A stretch of DNA of 64,000 bases from Sutterella sp. AM11-39 (lineage in GTDB: Bacteria > Pseudomonadota > Gammaproteobacteria > Burkholderiales > Burkholderiaceae_F). How positions within the stretch are numbered: position 1 is the first letter of the stretch; every line of letters starts with the position of its first letter. A program made the position numbers and the translations under genes. The notes beneath the pieces are model-generated. The model was not told the origin of the DNA. It ran no database searches and worked only from the letters and a program-made list of their open reading frames with translations. Positions 27,480 to 36,412 of this stretch are shown here, piece by piece. The stretch spans positions 62,001 to 126,000 of the forward strand of contig NZ_QRLV01000004.1 of assembly GCF_003472385.1 (NCBI RefSeq), in the 5' to 3' direction.

Positions 27480-27671
27480 TCCACTTTCGTCCTCGGTGAG
27501 GTCTGTCGACTCGACCCTTCGGGCTTTTCGCGACTAGACCGTCTCCGGCTTCGCCGCCCCTGTCTTCTTCCTCTTCTCCGGGCTCCCTGTGGGCGCCTCA
27601 GCGGTTTTTAAATTTCTCTTCGCTCTCCTTTGGTTAAGCTTGTTGTTCGTTCTCTGTCGGTTTCTTTGGTT
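27480..27671 (-). ncRNA. Probable omega RNA (reRNA) downstream of tnpB
   Basis: The 190 bp after the tnpB stop are GC-rich and strongly foldable on the minus strand: GGTCTAGTCG pairs with CGACAGACC around an inner CCC/GGG hairpin (27500-27540), and next to it GGCGAAGCCGG forms another stem-loop. This position and structure are those of the guide RNA that TnpB uses. The 3' end and guide cannot be fixed without the exact transposon end. Confidence 0.5.
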
Positions 27672-29312
27672 TTACGCCGCTTTCTTGAGCCTCTTTTTGT
27701 TCGAGGCTTCCTTGATCGGCTCTTCCTGCCTTGATTTGCACCACGCTTCGTATCGGCCCCGTTCCAATTTCCTGACCGCTTCCTTACTCATGTAGCGCCT
27801 GTACTCCGGATCGTTGACCCTGAGAAGCAGATTCAGCGCTCCGTTTTGATCGGCCTGCGCCTTATGGCCGCAGTGCTTGCACTCAAACCGATCACCCTGT
27901 CGATTTTCTCCGGCTGTGTAGCCGCACTCCGGGCAATGCTGTGACGAATAGGCCGCCGGCACAAACACCACCTGTACGCCCGCCTTGGCCGACTTAAAGA
28001 GAAACCGATCTCTGATCGTGCCTCTGACCCATTTGCTCAACAGGTTGCGCACCTCTCGGCTGTATTTGCCCTCAAACGTAAAGCGATGCGACAGATCTTC
28101 CAAGGCATAGACCTGCGCCGGGCTTTGCCTGAGGATGTCGTTTAGCGCCTTGTTGACGGTGTTTTGGATTTCCGTACGGATGCGCTGCAATTCCTTTGTG
28201 AATTTCTTTGAACCCAAATTACAGCGCAGCATACGGCGTCGCTTGGCCTTACCCGTTTTCTGTGTCCGAGCCATAAGCTTATTTCTCTCCTTGAGCTTGG
28301 CATCGAGATATCGGGCATAGCCCGTGAGCTTTTCACCCAAACATGTACCGAAACGATTTCCCGCATCGTCCGTTGCCACTTCCGTAAAACCAAGATCAAG
28401 CGCACGGCAATAAAGCTTTCCACGGGAAGCTTTCGGTGAATCAATCGGACGGATATCCGATTTGCTCATGGATTTCTGAACGTGCAACGCCATGGTCCCG
28501 TCCGGGTGCTTGACGAGCTTGAGCGTGCTCGAGACCGGTATGCTTCCTTTGACGTAGAGCGTCAAGCGCACCCCGGGCGTAAGCGACATCAAATCCAGTC
28601 GTACCTGCTCTCCGACAACGACAGCTTTGTAGCACGAGCAGTCAAACCAAACGCTCGCGTCCCTGCCGTGTTTCGGTCTTTTGCCTTGCTCGTCGTGAAT
28701 CGTGCGCACCATCGCTTTGCACAATCCCTTGCGGCTGGCGACGGACTCCTTCTCAGTGTCCGTCACGACTGAGGGACATTTGCCGTCAAGCATTGTGAAG
28801 AAGTCTTCGGAAAGAGAGCCGAGAAGAAAATGCACGTAGCGCTGCTCGAGCTTATTGAGACGGGCAAACCAAGCCTTTCTCCGAATTCGGCTCAAAGCGT
28901 TGGCTTGCACAAGACGCCAGTAGTTGGAAACGGTGGCCGCTGCAGTTTGAAGCGCCATCTTCCAATGACGCGCTTGCAGACCGTAGGAAGAACGGTACTT
29001 CTCCATCACCAAGGCGTCTCTGAGCTTGCGCCAGCGGTTGCCGATGCAAAAGGCTCGGTGATCGCGTGTGAAAAGAAGATCAATGAAGTGCTGGCGTTCT
29101 TTGCCGAAGGCTCTCAGAAGCGCTTCGAGCTGCTCCCGGTTCTTTTCGACCGAGATTTCGTCCAAACAACGGACCATGGTGCGGTAAGCGGGAAGCTCGG
29201 CGGCGTTGCCAAGCTCCTTGATTCGCTTTGCGTCGACAAAATGTGGATCGGCCAGTTCGGTCTGCTGCATGGTCGGCTTCTTCCGGTACTGCTGAGAAGG
29301 AACGCCGATCAT
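27672..29312 (-). CDS. tnpB: TnpB, RNA-guided nuclease of IS607 element
   Basis: 546-residue TnpB of the IS607/IS1341 group, an RNA-guided DNA nuclease that helps the transposon persist after excision. The RuvC-type catalytic residues appear intact: D306 (ALDLGF), E405 (YALEDL), D488 (ADQNGALNLL). A zinc ribbon is at C460, C463, C478 and C481. Basic C-terminal end KKRLKKAA. The length exceeds the common 370-420 residues because of an extended N-terminal half (about 170 residues before the beta-domain), so a variant TnpB lineage is likely. Not broken. Confidence 0.9.
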   Translation of the reverse strand: MIGVPSQQYRKKPTMQQTELADPHFVDAKRIKELGNAAELPAYRTMVRCLDEISVEKNREQLEALLRAFGKERQHFIDLLFTRDHRAFCIGNRWRKLRDALVMEKYRSSYGLQARHWKMALQTAAATVSNYWRLVQANALSRIRRKAWFARLNKLEQRYVHFLLGSLSEDFFTMLDGKCPSVVTDTEKESVASRKGLCKAMVRTIHDEQGKRPKHGRDASVWFDCSCYKAVVVGEQVRLDLMSLTPGVRLTLYVKGSIPVSSTLKLVKHPDGTMALHVQKSMSKSDIRPIDSPKASRGKLYCRALDLGFTEVATDDAGNRFGTCLGEKLTGYARYLDAKLKERNKLMARTQKTGKAKRRRMLRCNLGSKKFTKELQRIRTEIQNTVNKALNDILRQSPAQVYALEDLSHRFTFEGKYSREVRNLLSKWVRGTIRDRFLFKSAKAGVQVVFVPAAYSSQHCPECGYTAGENRQGDRFECKHCGHKAQADQNGALNLLLRVNDPEYRRYMSKEAVRKLERGRYEAWCKSRQEEPIKEASNKKRLKKAA

Positions 29313-29315
29313 AGC

Positions 29316-29879
29316 TCAAAGACTTTGTGTTTTGTTCTTGTGACTGCGTTTTACGTATAGACGGGCACAGAAAACAGTCAACAGCGTCACGATATCCTTG
29401 GCCAATTCTTCCTCGAAGGTTTTGGGAGATGCTTCCTCCAAAACTCGCATATCCGTCCCGGTTTTGCGGCACATCAATCGAATCAGGGCGGTTCCGAAAC
29501 GCAGCTGCCGATCTTCGTATACAACAGAAAGAGTGTGAACGTGACCTTTCAGGATGCGGTTGAGAAGTGCCCTGAGACCGGGCTTGTTGCAGTTAAGACC
29601 GGATCCGATGTCGGTGATGACTTCCGAGCAACCGGCCTGCTTGAGTCGTTCTGCCTGCCGAATCAGGTCTTCTTTTTGATCGTGGGAAGAGACGCGGGCA
29701 TAACCAAGATGCTTGTGTTCGACACCGCTTGCCACCGGATTCAATTGCAGATCGAATCGACGGTGACCGCCAAACGTGCGGCAGGCTACGGCAAGAAGGC
29801 TTTTCTCAGCCCAACGGCGAATAGTGCTGTGCGACACACCGTAATGTTTGGCAACGATCCCGATGGAGTACAGCGTCAT
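29316..29879 (-). CDS. tnpA: IS607-type serine recombinase TnpA
   Basis: 187 residues. An N-terminal MerR-like helix-turn-helix (IGIVAKHYGVSHSTIRRWAEK) is followed by a serine-recombinase catalytic domain whose nucleophile Ser64 lies in GYARVSSHDQK. Later motifs SDIGSG-like (TDIGSGLNCNKPGLRALL) and YEDRQLRFGTALIR fit IS607 TnpA. It catalyses excision and integration of the element and overlaps nothing, ending 3 bp before tnpB starts. Intact. Confidence 0.92.
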   Translation of the reverse strand: MTLYSIGIVAKHYGVSHSTIRRWAEKSLLAVACRTFGGHRRFDLQLNPVASGVEHKHLGYARVSSHDQKEDLIRQAERLKQAGCSEVITDIGSGLNCNKPGLRALLNRILKGHVHTLSVVYEDRQLRFGTALIRLMCRKTGTDMRVLEEASPKTFEEELAKDIVTLLTVFCARLYVKRSHKNKTQSL

Positions 29880-29982
29880 GATGGCCTTCGCTGTCTTTGA
29901 GCGAGCTCGTCTCTTCTTTTTCCAAGTTTAACGTTGCTATGGAACCCGTTATGGGAGATTGGGTAGATTTTTCGTTAACTAG

Positions 29983-30462
29983 CCAAACCCTCTTGTCTCC
30001 TCCGAACGCTTTGCATCCGACCGTTTCGAGTCGGATGCTCGGCGTGCGTTCCTGTGTTTTCCCTACGGCAGCTTTTCGATTGAACCGACGGCTACTCCAC
30101 AAACTTGGACATATGCAAGAAACTCGGCCTCAAAAGATCCGTTTGATTGCGGTCTCATTTTTGATTGCGGTCGAACTCGCCTCTGCCTGGATCCTTTCTG
30201 GGGTACCTATTGCGACAAGGAAATCAAGGTGGACGACACAGCCCAACGCATTGACTTCGCGTTGCCGCCCGAGGCTTCACTTCGCAAAATAAGCGGAGAA
30301 ATGCTAAATCAGCCCGGATTTGCCAATTTCCTCTTCGATTTGGGAAGCTGTTTCCTCAACTGCAATGATCTGACCAAAACAATCAGCATCAGGGCCTCCG
30401 CCGAAAGCAAAAAAGGGCAGAACGCTCAAGAACTTTTGGCAAGTTCGTGCTACTGCGACTGA
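29983..30462 (+). other. Unidentified open frame, possible gene remnant
   Basis: An open frame from after a stop at 29980 to a stop at 30460-30462, about 159 codons, lies between the IS607 tnpA and the ATPase gene. It lacks a convincing start. Its translation includes DPFDCGLIFDCGRTRLCL and AQRIDFALPPEASLRKISGE, faintly reminiscent of the STN domain of secretins and TonB receptors, but I do not claim identity. It may be a remnant of a gene disrupted by the IS. Confidence 0.25.
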
Positions 30463-30544
30463 CCAAACAGCTTCACAAGCAAACGCACCAAATAGCGTAG
30501 CGTTTCCGGACATGACCGTGGTCAAATATAAAAAACTTCCGTTA

Positions 30545-30577
30545 TAATAACCATAGTTATCATAATAGTGGTTATTA
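30545..30577. promoter_or_regulatory. Operator-like inverted repeat before ATPase gene
   Basis: TAATAACCA (30545-30553) and TGGTTATTA (30569-30577) form a perfect 9-bp inverted repeat with a 15-bp spacer, centred about 30 bp before the ATG at 30593, within the expected promoter. It could bind a dimeric repressor, perhaps the product of an unlinked gene. Confidence 0.5.
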
Positions 30578-30592
30578 GATATTAGGAAACCC

Positions 30593-31939
30593 ATGCATTT
30601 CATCGGTAGAAAACAAGAACTCGAAGCATTGGAGACTGCTTTTAGAGGAGCGGCTCATGGTCCATCTCGAATGACCGTTGTAACCGGCAGAAGACGTGTC
30701 GGGAAGACAACGCTGATACGCGAGAGCCTCAAGAACAAACCATCGGTGACGTGGTTCATGACTGCCGCTACGGAGAAGGATTTGGTTGCCAGACTGACAC
30801 AGGCAACCGTTGCGGCGCTGGGCCCGATCGTCCCTGAAGGTTTGACCTCGTTTGCAGGACTTTTTGAGGTTCTGATGCTTCATGCTCGACATCACCATTT
30901 TTCGCTGGTGATGGACGAGTTTCAGAATCTCGCCAAGGTTAACGCCGGTTTGTTTGCTCGCATTCAAGACATCTGGGACAGCAATAAGGATCAGACACAC
31001 ATGCACCTGATCCTGAGCGGCTCGTCATATTCCATGATGAAGAAAATCTTTGAAGACGATCGAGAGCCTCTTTTCGGGCGTGCAACGACAAAGATTCATC
31101 TGCGACCTTTTGCTGCCGATGAGCTGATCTCTCTTGTTGAACAAGCACCGGTCAGGGTTACCAACGATGACTTGCTGGCGCTCTACTGCATTACCGGCGG
31201 CGTTGCCTTATATGTGGCGGATTTTGTCGACAACGGCATTTATCATAAGGAACAAATGTTCGAATGGACGGTGCGTCCGGGATCGTTGTTTTTATCCGAA
31301 GGCTACGACCTTTTGCGTTTGGAAGTGGGCGCAGGTCAATCGACGTATATTTCCATACTTCGAGCTCTGGCTCACGGGCAGACTCAAGCGCCTCGGATTG
31401 CAGATCTCATCGGCGTAGGGCCTCTGAATTCTTACCTAGAACGACTTGAACTGTACGGGTTCATTGAAAAAATGAGGCCCATCTTGGCCAAGCCCAACAC
31501 TCGTTCAGTTCGATGGCAAATTTGCGACCCGTTTCTTCGGTTTTGGTTCCGATACATTGAAGGCAACCAAGGCTTGATCGATAACGGCATGTCTTCGGTT
31601 TTGGAACACGACATCGCAGAATCCTACGAAACGTTCAGCGGGCCGATGCTTGAACAGTTTTTCCGTCAAAAATTGATGCGCACCAGAAAGTACACGGCTG
31701 TCGGTTCCTGGTGGAAACAGGAAAGAGGCGCGCAAGGAAATCAGAACGCAGTCGACATCATTGCGGTTGGGCGCGACAGAAAATCAGCCTTTGTTGCCGA
31801 AGTGAAACGTCAAAAGAAATCCTTCCGAGAAGGTGTCTTTTTGGACAAAGTCGAAAATCTGAAAAAGAGCGTGCTTGCCGGCTACAAAATTCAGACTGCT
31901 TGCCTGACGTTGGATGACCTTCGAAGTCCCATCCCGTAG
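30593..31939 (+). CDS. AAA ATPase with DUF234-like C-terminal domain
   Basis: 448-residue ATP-binding protein of the archaeal-ATPase/DUF234 type. Walker A is TGRRRVGKTTLIRE, Walker B is LVMDEFQNLA, sensor LILSGSSYSMMK, then a winged-helix block (RALAHGQTQAPRIADLIGVGPLNSYLERLELYGFIEK). The C-terminal DUF234 part (RFWFRYIEGN) ends in a nuclease-like ...VDIIAVGRDRKSAFVAEVKRQKK stretch with D and ExK residues as in PD-(D/E)xK folds. Role unknown; such proteins are often mobile. ATG with TTAGGAAACCC upstream. Paralogous in type, not closely in sequence, to the gene at 16068. Confidence 0.85.
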   Translation: MHFIGRKQELEALETAFRGAAHGPSRMTVVTGRRRVGKTTLIRESLKNKPSVTWFMTAATEKDLVARLTQATVAALGPIVPEGLTSFAGLFEVLMLHARHHHFSLVMDEFQNLAKVNAGLFARIQDIWDSNKDQTHMHLILSGSSYSMMKKIFEDDREPLFGRATTKIHLRPFAADELISLVEQAPVRVTNDDLLALYCITGGVALYVADFVDNGIYHKEQMFEWTVRPGSLFLSEGYDLLRLEVGAGQSTYISILRALAHGQTQAPRIADLIGVGPLNSYLERLELYGFIEKMRPILAKPNTRSVRWQICDPFLRFWFRYIEGNQGLIDNGMSSVLEHDIAESYETFSGPMLEQFFRQKLMRTRKYTAVGSWWKQERGAQGNQNAVDIIAVGRDRKSAFVAEVKRQKKSFREGVFLDKVENLKKSVLAGYKIQTACLTLDDLRSPIP

Positions 31940-32104
31940 GTTGCGCAAAACCGATGCACCCCGCGGCCACACATGTCAAAGCCAGCCGACCGAACGAACC
32001 AATATCGTCGGTCTTGCGCTTGCTGGCGGCATTTGTGCGGTGAAACAGCGGCACGACTTTTTCCTTGCTGGTTTGCGGTGCGTAAATGTGATTGAGGAAT
32101 TCTT

Positions 32105-32143
32105 GCAAAAAATCCGTGCCGGGTGGTGAACCGCAGCACGGAT
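32105..32143 (-). terminator. Terminator after iadA
   Basis: ATCCGTGC and GCACGGAT (32112-32119 with 32136-32143) form an 8-bp stem followed on the minus strand by six T. It lies 23 bp past the iadA stop. Confidence 0.85.
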
Positions 32144-32165
32144 CTTCCTATCGCTTAAAGAGCAA

Positions 32166-33311
32166 TTACTCTTCGAATGTGCCCTTCACGATGATTTCAC
32201 CGTCCTTCATCATCTGGCGGCCCTTGGCAAAGACATGAACCAGATTCATGTTTTCGTCAAAGAGGTTAAGGTCAGCGCAGTTGCCGGCCTTCACCACGCC
32301 CTTGCCGGGCAGCTGCAGAGCCTTGGCGACGTTGCTCGTGATCACGGAAAGAGCCGTGGTCATCGGCACACCAAGTTCACCGATCAGGCGCTTGACTTCC
32401 TTGAGGTTGCAGGCAACGCCGCCCACTCCCAAGCCGATCATTTCGCCCTTATCGTTGAAGCGCGGCACGGAACCGTGTCCGTCGGAACTCATCGTGATGT
32501 GGTCGGCTGCCACTCCGGCTTCCAGTACAGACTTCACGCCGTGAGCAGGCGTGCCGACCGCGCAGGAGCCGCCCGTGGTGATGTCGACGTAGCCGCCGGC
32601 AAGACCGAATTCGATGGCGCCCTTGAAGACATCGGGGTGACGCGCGCAGTGCGTCGGACGGATGTGCTGAATCGGCATGCCGCGCTTGACGCACTCAAGC
32701 AACATATCGAAGGGACCGACGATGTTGCCGAGATGGATGTGCAGCACACCGAGCTTGCCCGCCACCATAGCGCCCACGCGGATCTGCGTGAGAAGACGCA
32801 TCACTTCTTCCTGCGTGGGGAAGCTCGAGCGATGGTCGCCCATGGCGATCTTGACGCCCAACACTTCCGGAACGAAATACAGGTCGTCACGCACGCAGCT
32901 CGTGAGCGTCGTCGGAGGATAAGCATAGTTGCTTGTGTACATCCAGGCCGAAACGCCTTCGGCCTGAAGGGCTCGAACCTTGCCGAGCAGATTGGGCATG
33001 GAGCGGCTCGAACCGTCGGTACCCGACACGCCCACCACGCTGGTGGTGCCGCAGGCGATCAGCTCGGACAAAACCAATTCCGGCGTACGCGTCTTGGGGC
33101 CGCCTTCACCGCCGCCGCCCGTCACGTGGATGTGCTGATCGATAAAGCCCGGCGTAAGAATCAAACCCTTGGCGTCGATCGTTTCGAGTTCGGGCAGTGT
33201 TGCCGTCAGGTCCTTGCCGACGGCAACAACCTGTTTGCCGACGGTCAGAACGTCGCAAATGCCGAGGTCTTCAGGCGCATAAACGTGCGCACCTTTGATA
33301 AGCAATGCCAT
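32166..33311 (-). CDS. iadA: Beta-aspartyl (isoaspartyl) dipeptidase
   Basis: 381-residue amidohydrolase that hydrolyses beta-aspartyl dipeptides, which arise from damaged proteins, releasing aspartate. Motifs are TPGFIDQHIHVTGGGGEGG (metal-binding His pair), GDHRSSFP, VLHIHLGN, HCARHP and MSSDGHGSVP (metal-binding Asp), as in IadA. The length fits (about 390). It begins 19 bp after dcuC on the same strand, so the operon probably couples dipeptide breakdown with dicarboxylate transport for anaerobic aspartate/fumarate use. Confidence 0.93.
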   Translation of the reverse strand: MALLIKGAHVYAPEDLGICDVLTVGKQVVAVGKDLTATLPELETIDAKGLILTPGFIDQHIHVTGGGGEGGPKTRTPELVLSELIACGTTSVVGVSGTDGSSRSMPNLLGKVRALQAEGVSAWMYTSNYAYPPTTLTSCVRDDLYFVPEVLGVKIAMGDHRSSFPTQEEVMRLLTQIRVGAMVAGKLGVLHIHLGNIVGPFDMLLECVKRGMPIQHIRPTHCARHPDVFKGAIEFGLAGGYVDITTGGSCAVGTPAHGVKSVLEAGVAADHITMSSDGHGSVPRFNDKGEMIGLGVGGVACNLKEVKRLIGELGVPMTTALSVITSNVAKALQLPGKGVVKAGNCADLNLFDENMNLVHVFAKGRQMMKDGEIIVKGTFEE

Positions 33312-33330
33312 TTGTTTCTCTCCTAGCGTA

Positions 33331-34707
33331 TTAGAGGAAGATTTGAGCAGCGATGACGTTGACGATCATACCCAGGACCATCACAGGAATCGTGCGACGG
33401 ATGAGTTCAATGGGCGTCAAGCCTGCAATACCGGACACAGCGATGATGACGCCGGAAATCGGGCTCATCGGACGAGCCAGACTGGCGGCAAGCTGCACGG
33501 GCACAACCAGAGCCATCGTGTTGTAGCCGACGCTTGCAGCGGCTTCGGGAAGCAGCGGCGAGAAGGCAAAGAAGGCGGAGTTGCCCGAGCCCGTCACGAT
33601 CGTGGCGATGGCCATGATGCCCATCATCACGAAGAGCATGAGGTACAGACCGACGTCCTGCTGGGCGGCAGCCATCTGAATCATCGTGGAGATGCCGCCG
33701 ATCTTGGTGAGACCGAAAGCGAAAAGTTCAGCACAGATGATGAGCGAAACGGTCGAAGTAAAGACCTTGCCCATGCCTTCAAAGAAGGCCTGGAAGCTCT
33801 TGCAAACGTCCTTGAAGGCACGGCGAGTGACGAGATCGACCAGGAAGGCGATCAGAATCGAAACCACAATGGCTGTCACCAGACCGAGTTTGATGCCGTT
33901 GTAGACCATCGGCGAGAAGATGATCAGCAGGAACAAGGGCAGAATCGGCAGAATGGCGTAGTGAGCGGGACCGGCGTCGGCAAAGGCATCCTTGGTTTCG
34001 CCGGCAACGGTGCTCGTGTCATCCTTGATGCCCTTGGCAGCCTCACGGCGGTCAAACCAACGTTGCACCAAAGCGTGCCCCACCGCCACAGCAATAATGA
34101 TGCAGATGGCAACCGGGATCTGGCCGGTCACAAAGTACGTCACAACGTCGGTATTGACAAGGTCGGCAGCGCGCATGGCGTTGGACGAACTCGGGCCCAA
34201 GTCCAAGCAGCAGGTCGAACCGATCACGGCGGCGGCAGCGGCGCGGCGAACACCCAACTGAACGAGCAGCGGATAGACCGAAGCCATCAGCAACAGACCG
34301 AGACCGACGGCGGAATTAATGAAAAGCGCCATGCACTGGCCCACAACATAGGTCAGACCAAGCAGCACGTACGGCGAATGAATGGCCGAAAGCGGACGCA
34401 CGCAAAGCTTCACGAGAGCCGTAGAGGCGCCGATCTTGTTCATGTAGAACGAGAACCCGCCGATGGCCATGATGTTGAGGCCCAAACCGCCGATGCGGCT
34501 CTTGGTGAGATCGGTGAAGGCCTGAGCAAGGTCAAAGCCGAGGAAGTTGGTGGCGGTCTTGGCAGAAACCGGCGGGTTGCCCATGAAGGCACCGATCAAC
34601 AGCAAGACGAGAGCCAACACCAAAAGAATGACAGGCGGATAGTAGTTTTTGATAACGAAGTACGCGAGCAGTACGACTGCCAGCAGCGTAACGACGACGC
34701 CAAACAT
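33331..34707 (-). CDS. dcuC: DcuC-family anaerobic C4-dicarboxylate transporter
   Basis: 458-residue inner-membrane carrier with about 12 predicted helices (for example LLAVVLLAYFVI at the N-terminus, VILLVLALVLLLIGAFMG). The family exchanges or takes up fumarate, aspartate or succinate, especially under anaerobic growth. Motifs AIGGFSFYMNKIGAS, STCCLDLGPSSSNAMRAAD and VTGSGNSAFFAFSPLLPE are DcuC-typical. It is followed 19 bp later by iadA. Substrate is inferred from the family and the neighbour. Confidence 0.88.
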   Translation of the reverse strand: MFGVVVTLLAVVLLAYFVIKNYYPPVILLVLALVLLLIGAFMGNPPVSAKTATNFLGFDLAQAFTDLTKSRIGGLGLNIMAIGGFSFYMNKIGASTALVKLCVRPLSAIHSPYVLLGLTYVVGQCMALFINSAVGLGLLLMASVYPLLVQLGVRRAAAAAVIGSTCCLDLGPSSSNAMRAADLVNTDVVTYFVTGQIPVAICIIIAVAVGHALVQRWFDRREAAKGIKDDTSTVAGETKDAFADAGPAHYAILPILPLFLLIIFSPMVYNGIKLGLVTAIVVSILIAFLVDLVTRRAFKDVCKSFQAFFEGMGKVFTSTVSLIICAELFAFGLTKIGGISTMIQMAAAQQDVGLYLMLFVMMGIMAIATIVTGSGNSAFFAFSPLLPEAAASVGYNTMALVVPVQLAASLARPMSPISGVIIAVSGIAGLTPIELIRRTIPVMVLGMIVNVIAAQIFL

Positions 34708-35049
34708 AGCACTTCTCCTTTTTGTGGTTAGATGTTGCGTTTGACTCCTGGGGCAACGGTCTGTGCCGTCTTCACGAAAGTCAGTCTAAGAATTTTAGTA
34801 GTGCCTTGCCTGCTTTAGCAGGGGCGAAATTCGCCACCCCACCCCGTCAGCGGGCTTTTCCCTGTAAAGACGGCATCAATTTTTGACGTAACCCAAGGCA
34901 GCGCAATTTTCGTTTTGTAGCCCTGTCGGCGCAAGCAGCAAGCAAGCGGTGCCGCAATATTTGTGTGTTTTCTTTTCCTGCGGGCTCGCAACGTGTCGGC
35001 CGCCTCTAAAATGCGTGGGACTTATCCTCTTTAATCCGAAGGAAACCGC
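34708..35049. other. Intergenic region between dcuC and the hypothetical gene
   Basis: 342 bp with the divergent promoters of dcuC and the gene at 35050. Short hairpins such as CCTGC-TTTA-GCAGG occur (about 34809-34822), but I saw no gene. Confidence 0.4.
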
Positions 35050-35430
35050 ATGTCTTCTGCGCTTGCTTACCCCCTGCGTCTGCCCGGCTGGAAACTGGCC
35101 GTACACCTCGGCCTGTCGATCAAAACCGAAGTATTGGTGGCGTTTGACAAAGATGCGCAGAAGTTTGCGGCCCGCTGCTACGACTTCGATCGGAAAAAAC
35201 CGATTTGTGCCGAGGGACCGGACGTGCCATCCCTACAAACCGCACTGGATGAACAATTTCATGCTGCGCTCAAAAAAGCGTTTCCCAAGGAGCCCCTGAT
35301 GCAGCCGCACTTGCTGGTGACGCTCTCTCTCATGCCGAAGTTGCCCGATGCGACGGCTTCGCGCACAGAAGAAGTTCCGATGTTACCGCGCTGCTGCTCG
35401 GCCCGAGCTGTTATGAGAAACGAAGACTGA
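35050..35430 (+). CDS. Hypothetical protein
   Basis: 126 residues, no family recognised. The start is supported by GAAGGAAACCGC. The sequence is basic to neutral with no signal peptide or membrane segment (MSSALAYPLRLPGWKL at the start), and an all-beta/alpha mix with two Cys at the C-terminus (PRCCSAR). It may be specific to a narrow lineage. Confidence 0.5.
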   Translation: MSSALAYPLRLPGWKLAVHLGLSIKTEVLVAFDKDAQKFAARCYDFDRKKPICAEGPDVPSLQTALDEQFHAALKKAFPKEPLMQPHLLVTLSLMPKLPDATASRTEEVPMLPRCCSARAVMRNED

Positions 35431-35624
35431 CCGGCGCTTCAACCGAGACGGAGTTCTTTCTCTGCCCAAACGCGTTAGCAGTTTTGCCGCAATGTTGTAC
35501 ATGAATTTTCGTGCCGCTTAGCAATTTTCACCGGCATTGGTATGATGCGCCAAATTACAACATCCGCTGTCACTAAAAGGCGGCTCATTCATTTCGGTTC
35601 TGTTTCCCGAAATCGGTGCTTATC

Positions 35625-36272
35625 ATGCTGGACTCCGTCAGCTTCAAGTATTTTCTCGGCGCACTTATTTCGCTGGTCGTCATCACCAATCCGCTTTCCA
35701 AAATTCCGCTCTTTATGAGTCTTGCGGCGGGCATGACGCATGAACAACGCAAGCAACAGGCCAATCTTGCCGCTATCTACTCGTTCGCGGTGATGTTCGT
35801 GAGCCTCATCGGCGGCAATCTGATCCTTTCCTTTTTCGGCATCAGTTTCGGCGCCATGCGCGTTGCGGGCGGCTTTGTGATCGCAATCATCGGCACACAA
35901 ATGCTGTTCGGAGGCCAAGGTCCGAACAATGCCCCGGCGGTTCAGCGCGGTAAGGAGGACTATTCATTCTTCCCGCTGGCAATGCCCGGCATCGCCGGAC
36001 CGGGCACCATCGCCGTCGTCATCGGCTACTCCACAAAAATTGCGGAAGCTCCCGAATTTGCCTCCATGGCAGAAACTTTCCTGCTCACCACGTTGGCCAT
36101 TCTGGTCACGAGCATCATCGCCTGGGTCACGCTGCGCTCAAGCGAATTCTGTGCAACCCGTATGGGTCCCTCGGGCATGGCTGTCTTTAGCAAACTCATC
36201 GGCTTTTTCTTGATCTGCATCGGCGTACAGTTCATGGGGTCCGGCGCCAGAGCGTTCATTGCCGGCGGCTAG
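35625..36272 (+). CDS. MarC-family integral membrane protein
   Basis: 215-residue UPF0056/MarC protein with six predicted transmembrane helices; its role is unclear despite the 'multiple antibiotic resistance' name. Typical motifs are FLGALISLVVITNPLSKIPLF (N-terminus), GGFVIAIIGTQMLFG and PLAMPGIAGPGTIAVVIGYS. I chose the ATG at 35625 rather than a GTG three codons earlier (35616). Stands alone. Confidence 0.87.
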   Translation: MLDSVSFKYFLGALISLVVITNPLSKIPLFMSLAAGMTHEQRKQQANLAAIYSFAVMFVSLIGGNLILSFFGISFGAMRVAGGFVIAIIGTQMLFGGQGPNNAPAVQRGKEDYSFFPLAMPGIAGPGTIAVVIGYSTKIAEAPEFASMAETFLLTTLAILVTSIIAWVTLRSSEFCATRMGPSGMAVFSKLIGFFLICIGVQFMGSGARAFIAGG

Positions 36273-36340
36273 TAAGCTTCCTTCTTTCGGTGCTCAAGAA
36301 AAACATTGCATCGTCTGGCAGAAAGTTCTGCCCAGCCGGA

Positions 36341-36388
36341 AAAAACTCCGAGCCGCCTTGATCGGTACTGATCGTGCGACTCGGAGTC
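36341..36388 (-). terminator. Terminator after the DUF362 gene
   Basis: ACTCCGAGCCGC (36346-36357) and GCGACTCGGAGT (36377-36388) pair over 12 bp with one mismatch, followed on the minus strand by a T run at 36341-36345. It ends 24 bp past the gene stop and lies between convergent genes. Confidence 0.85.
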
Positions 36389-36412
36389 CAAAATCAGAGG
36401 TTCTAACGCGGT

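Larger units (their letters stand above)
27480..29879 (-). mobile_element. IS607-family insertion sequence
   Basis: Serine-recombinase tnpA (29316-29879) directly upstream of tnpB (27672-29312) on the same strand, with a 3-bp gap, and a structured RNA region beyond tnpB, define an IS607-type element. Such elements have no long terminal inverted repeats and make no target duplication, so the ends given are minimum limits. The left end probably lies in 29880-30000. Confidence 0.8.

Noticed and set aside
27417..27611. Small plus-strand ORF downstream of the Tat genes
   Set aside because: It overlaps the terminator and the folded RNA region of the IS607 element and has no ribosome binding site.
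31758..32108. 116-codon minus-strand ORF near the ATPase 3' end
   Set aside because: Overlaps the ATPase coding end on the other strand and has no recognisable domain.
33295..34731. 478-codon plus-strand frame over dcuC
   Set aside because: Antisense to a clear transporter; composition (His, Asp, Asn rich) is typical of shadow frames.
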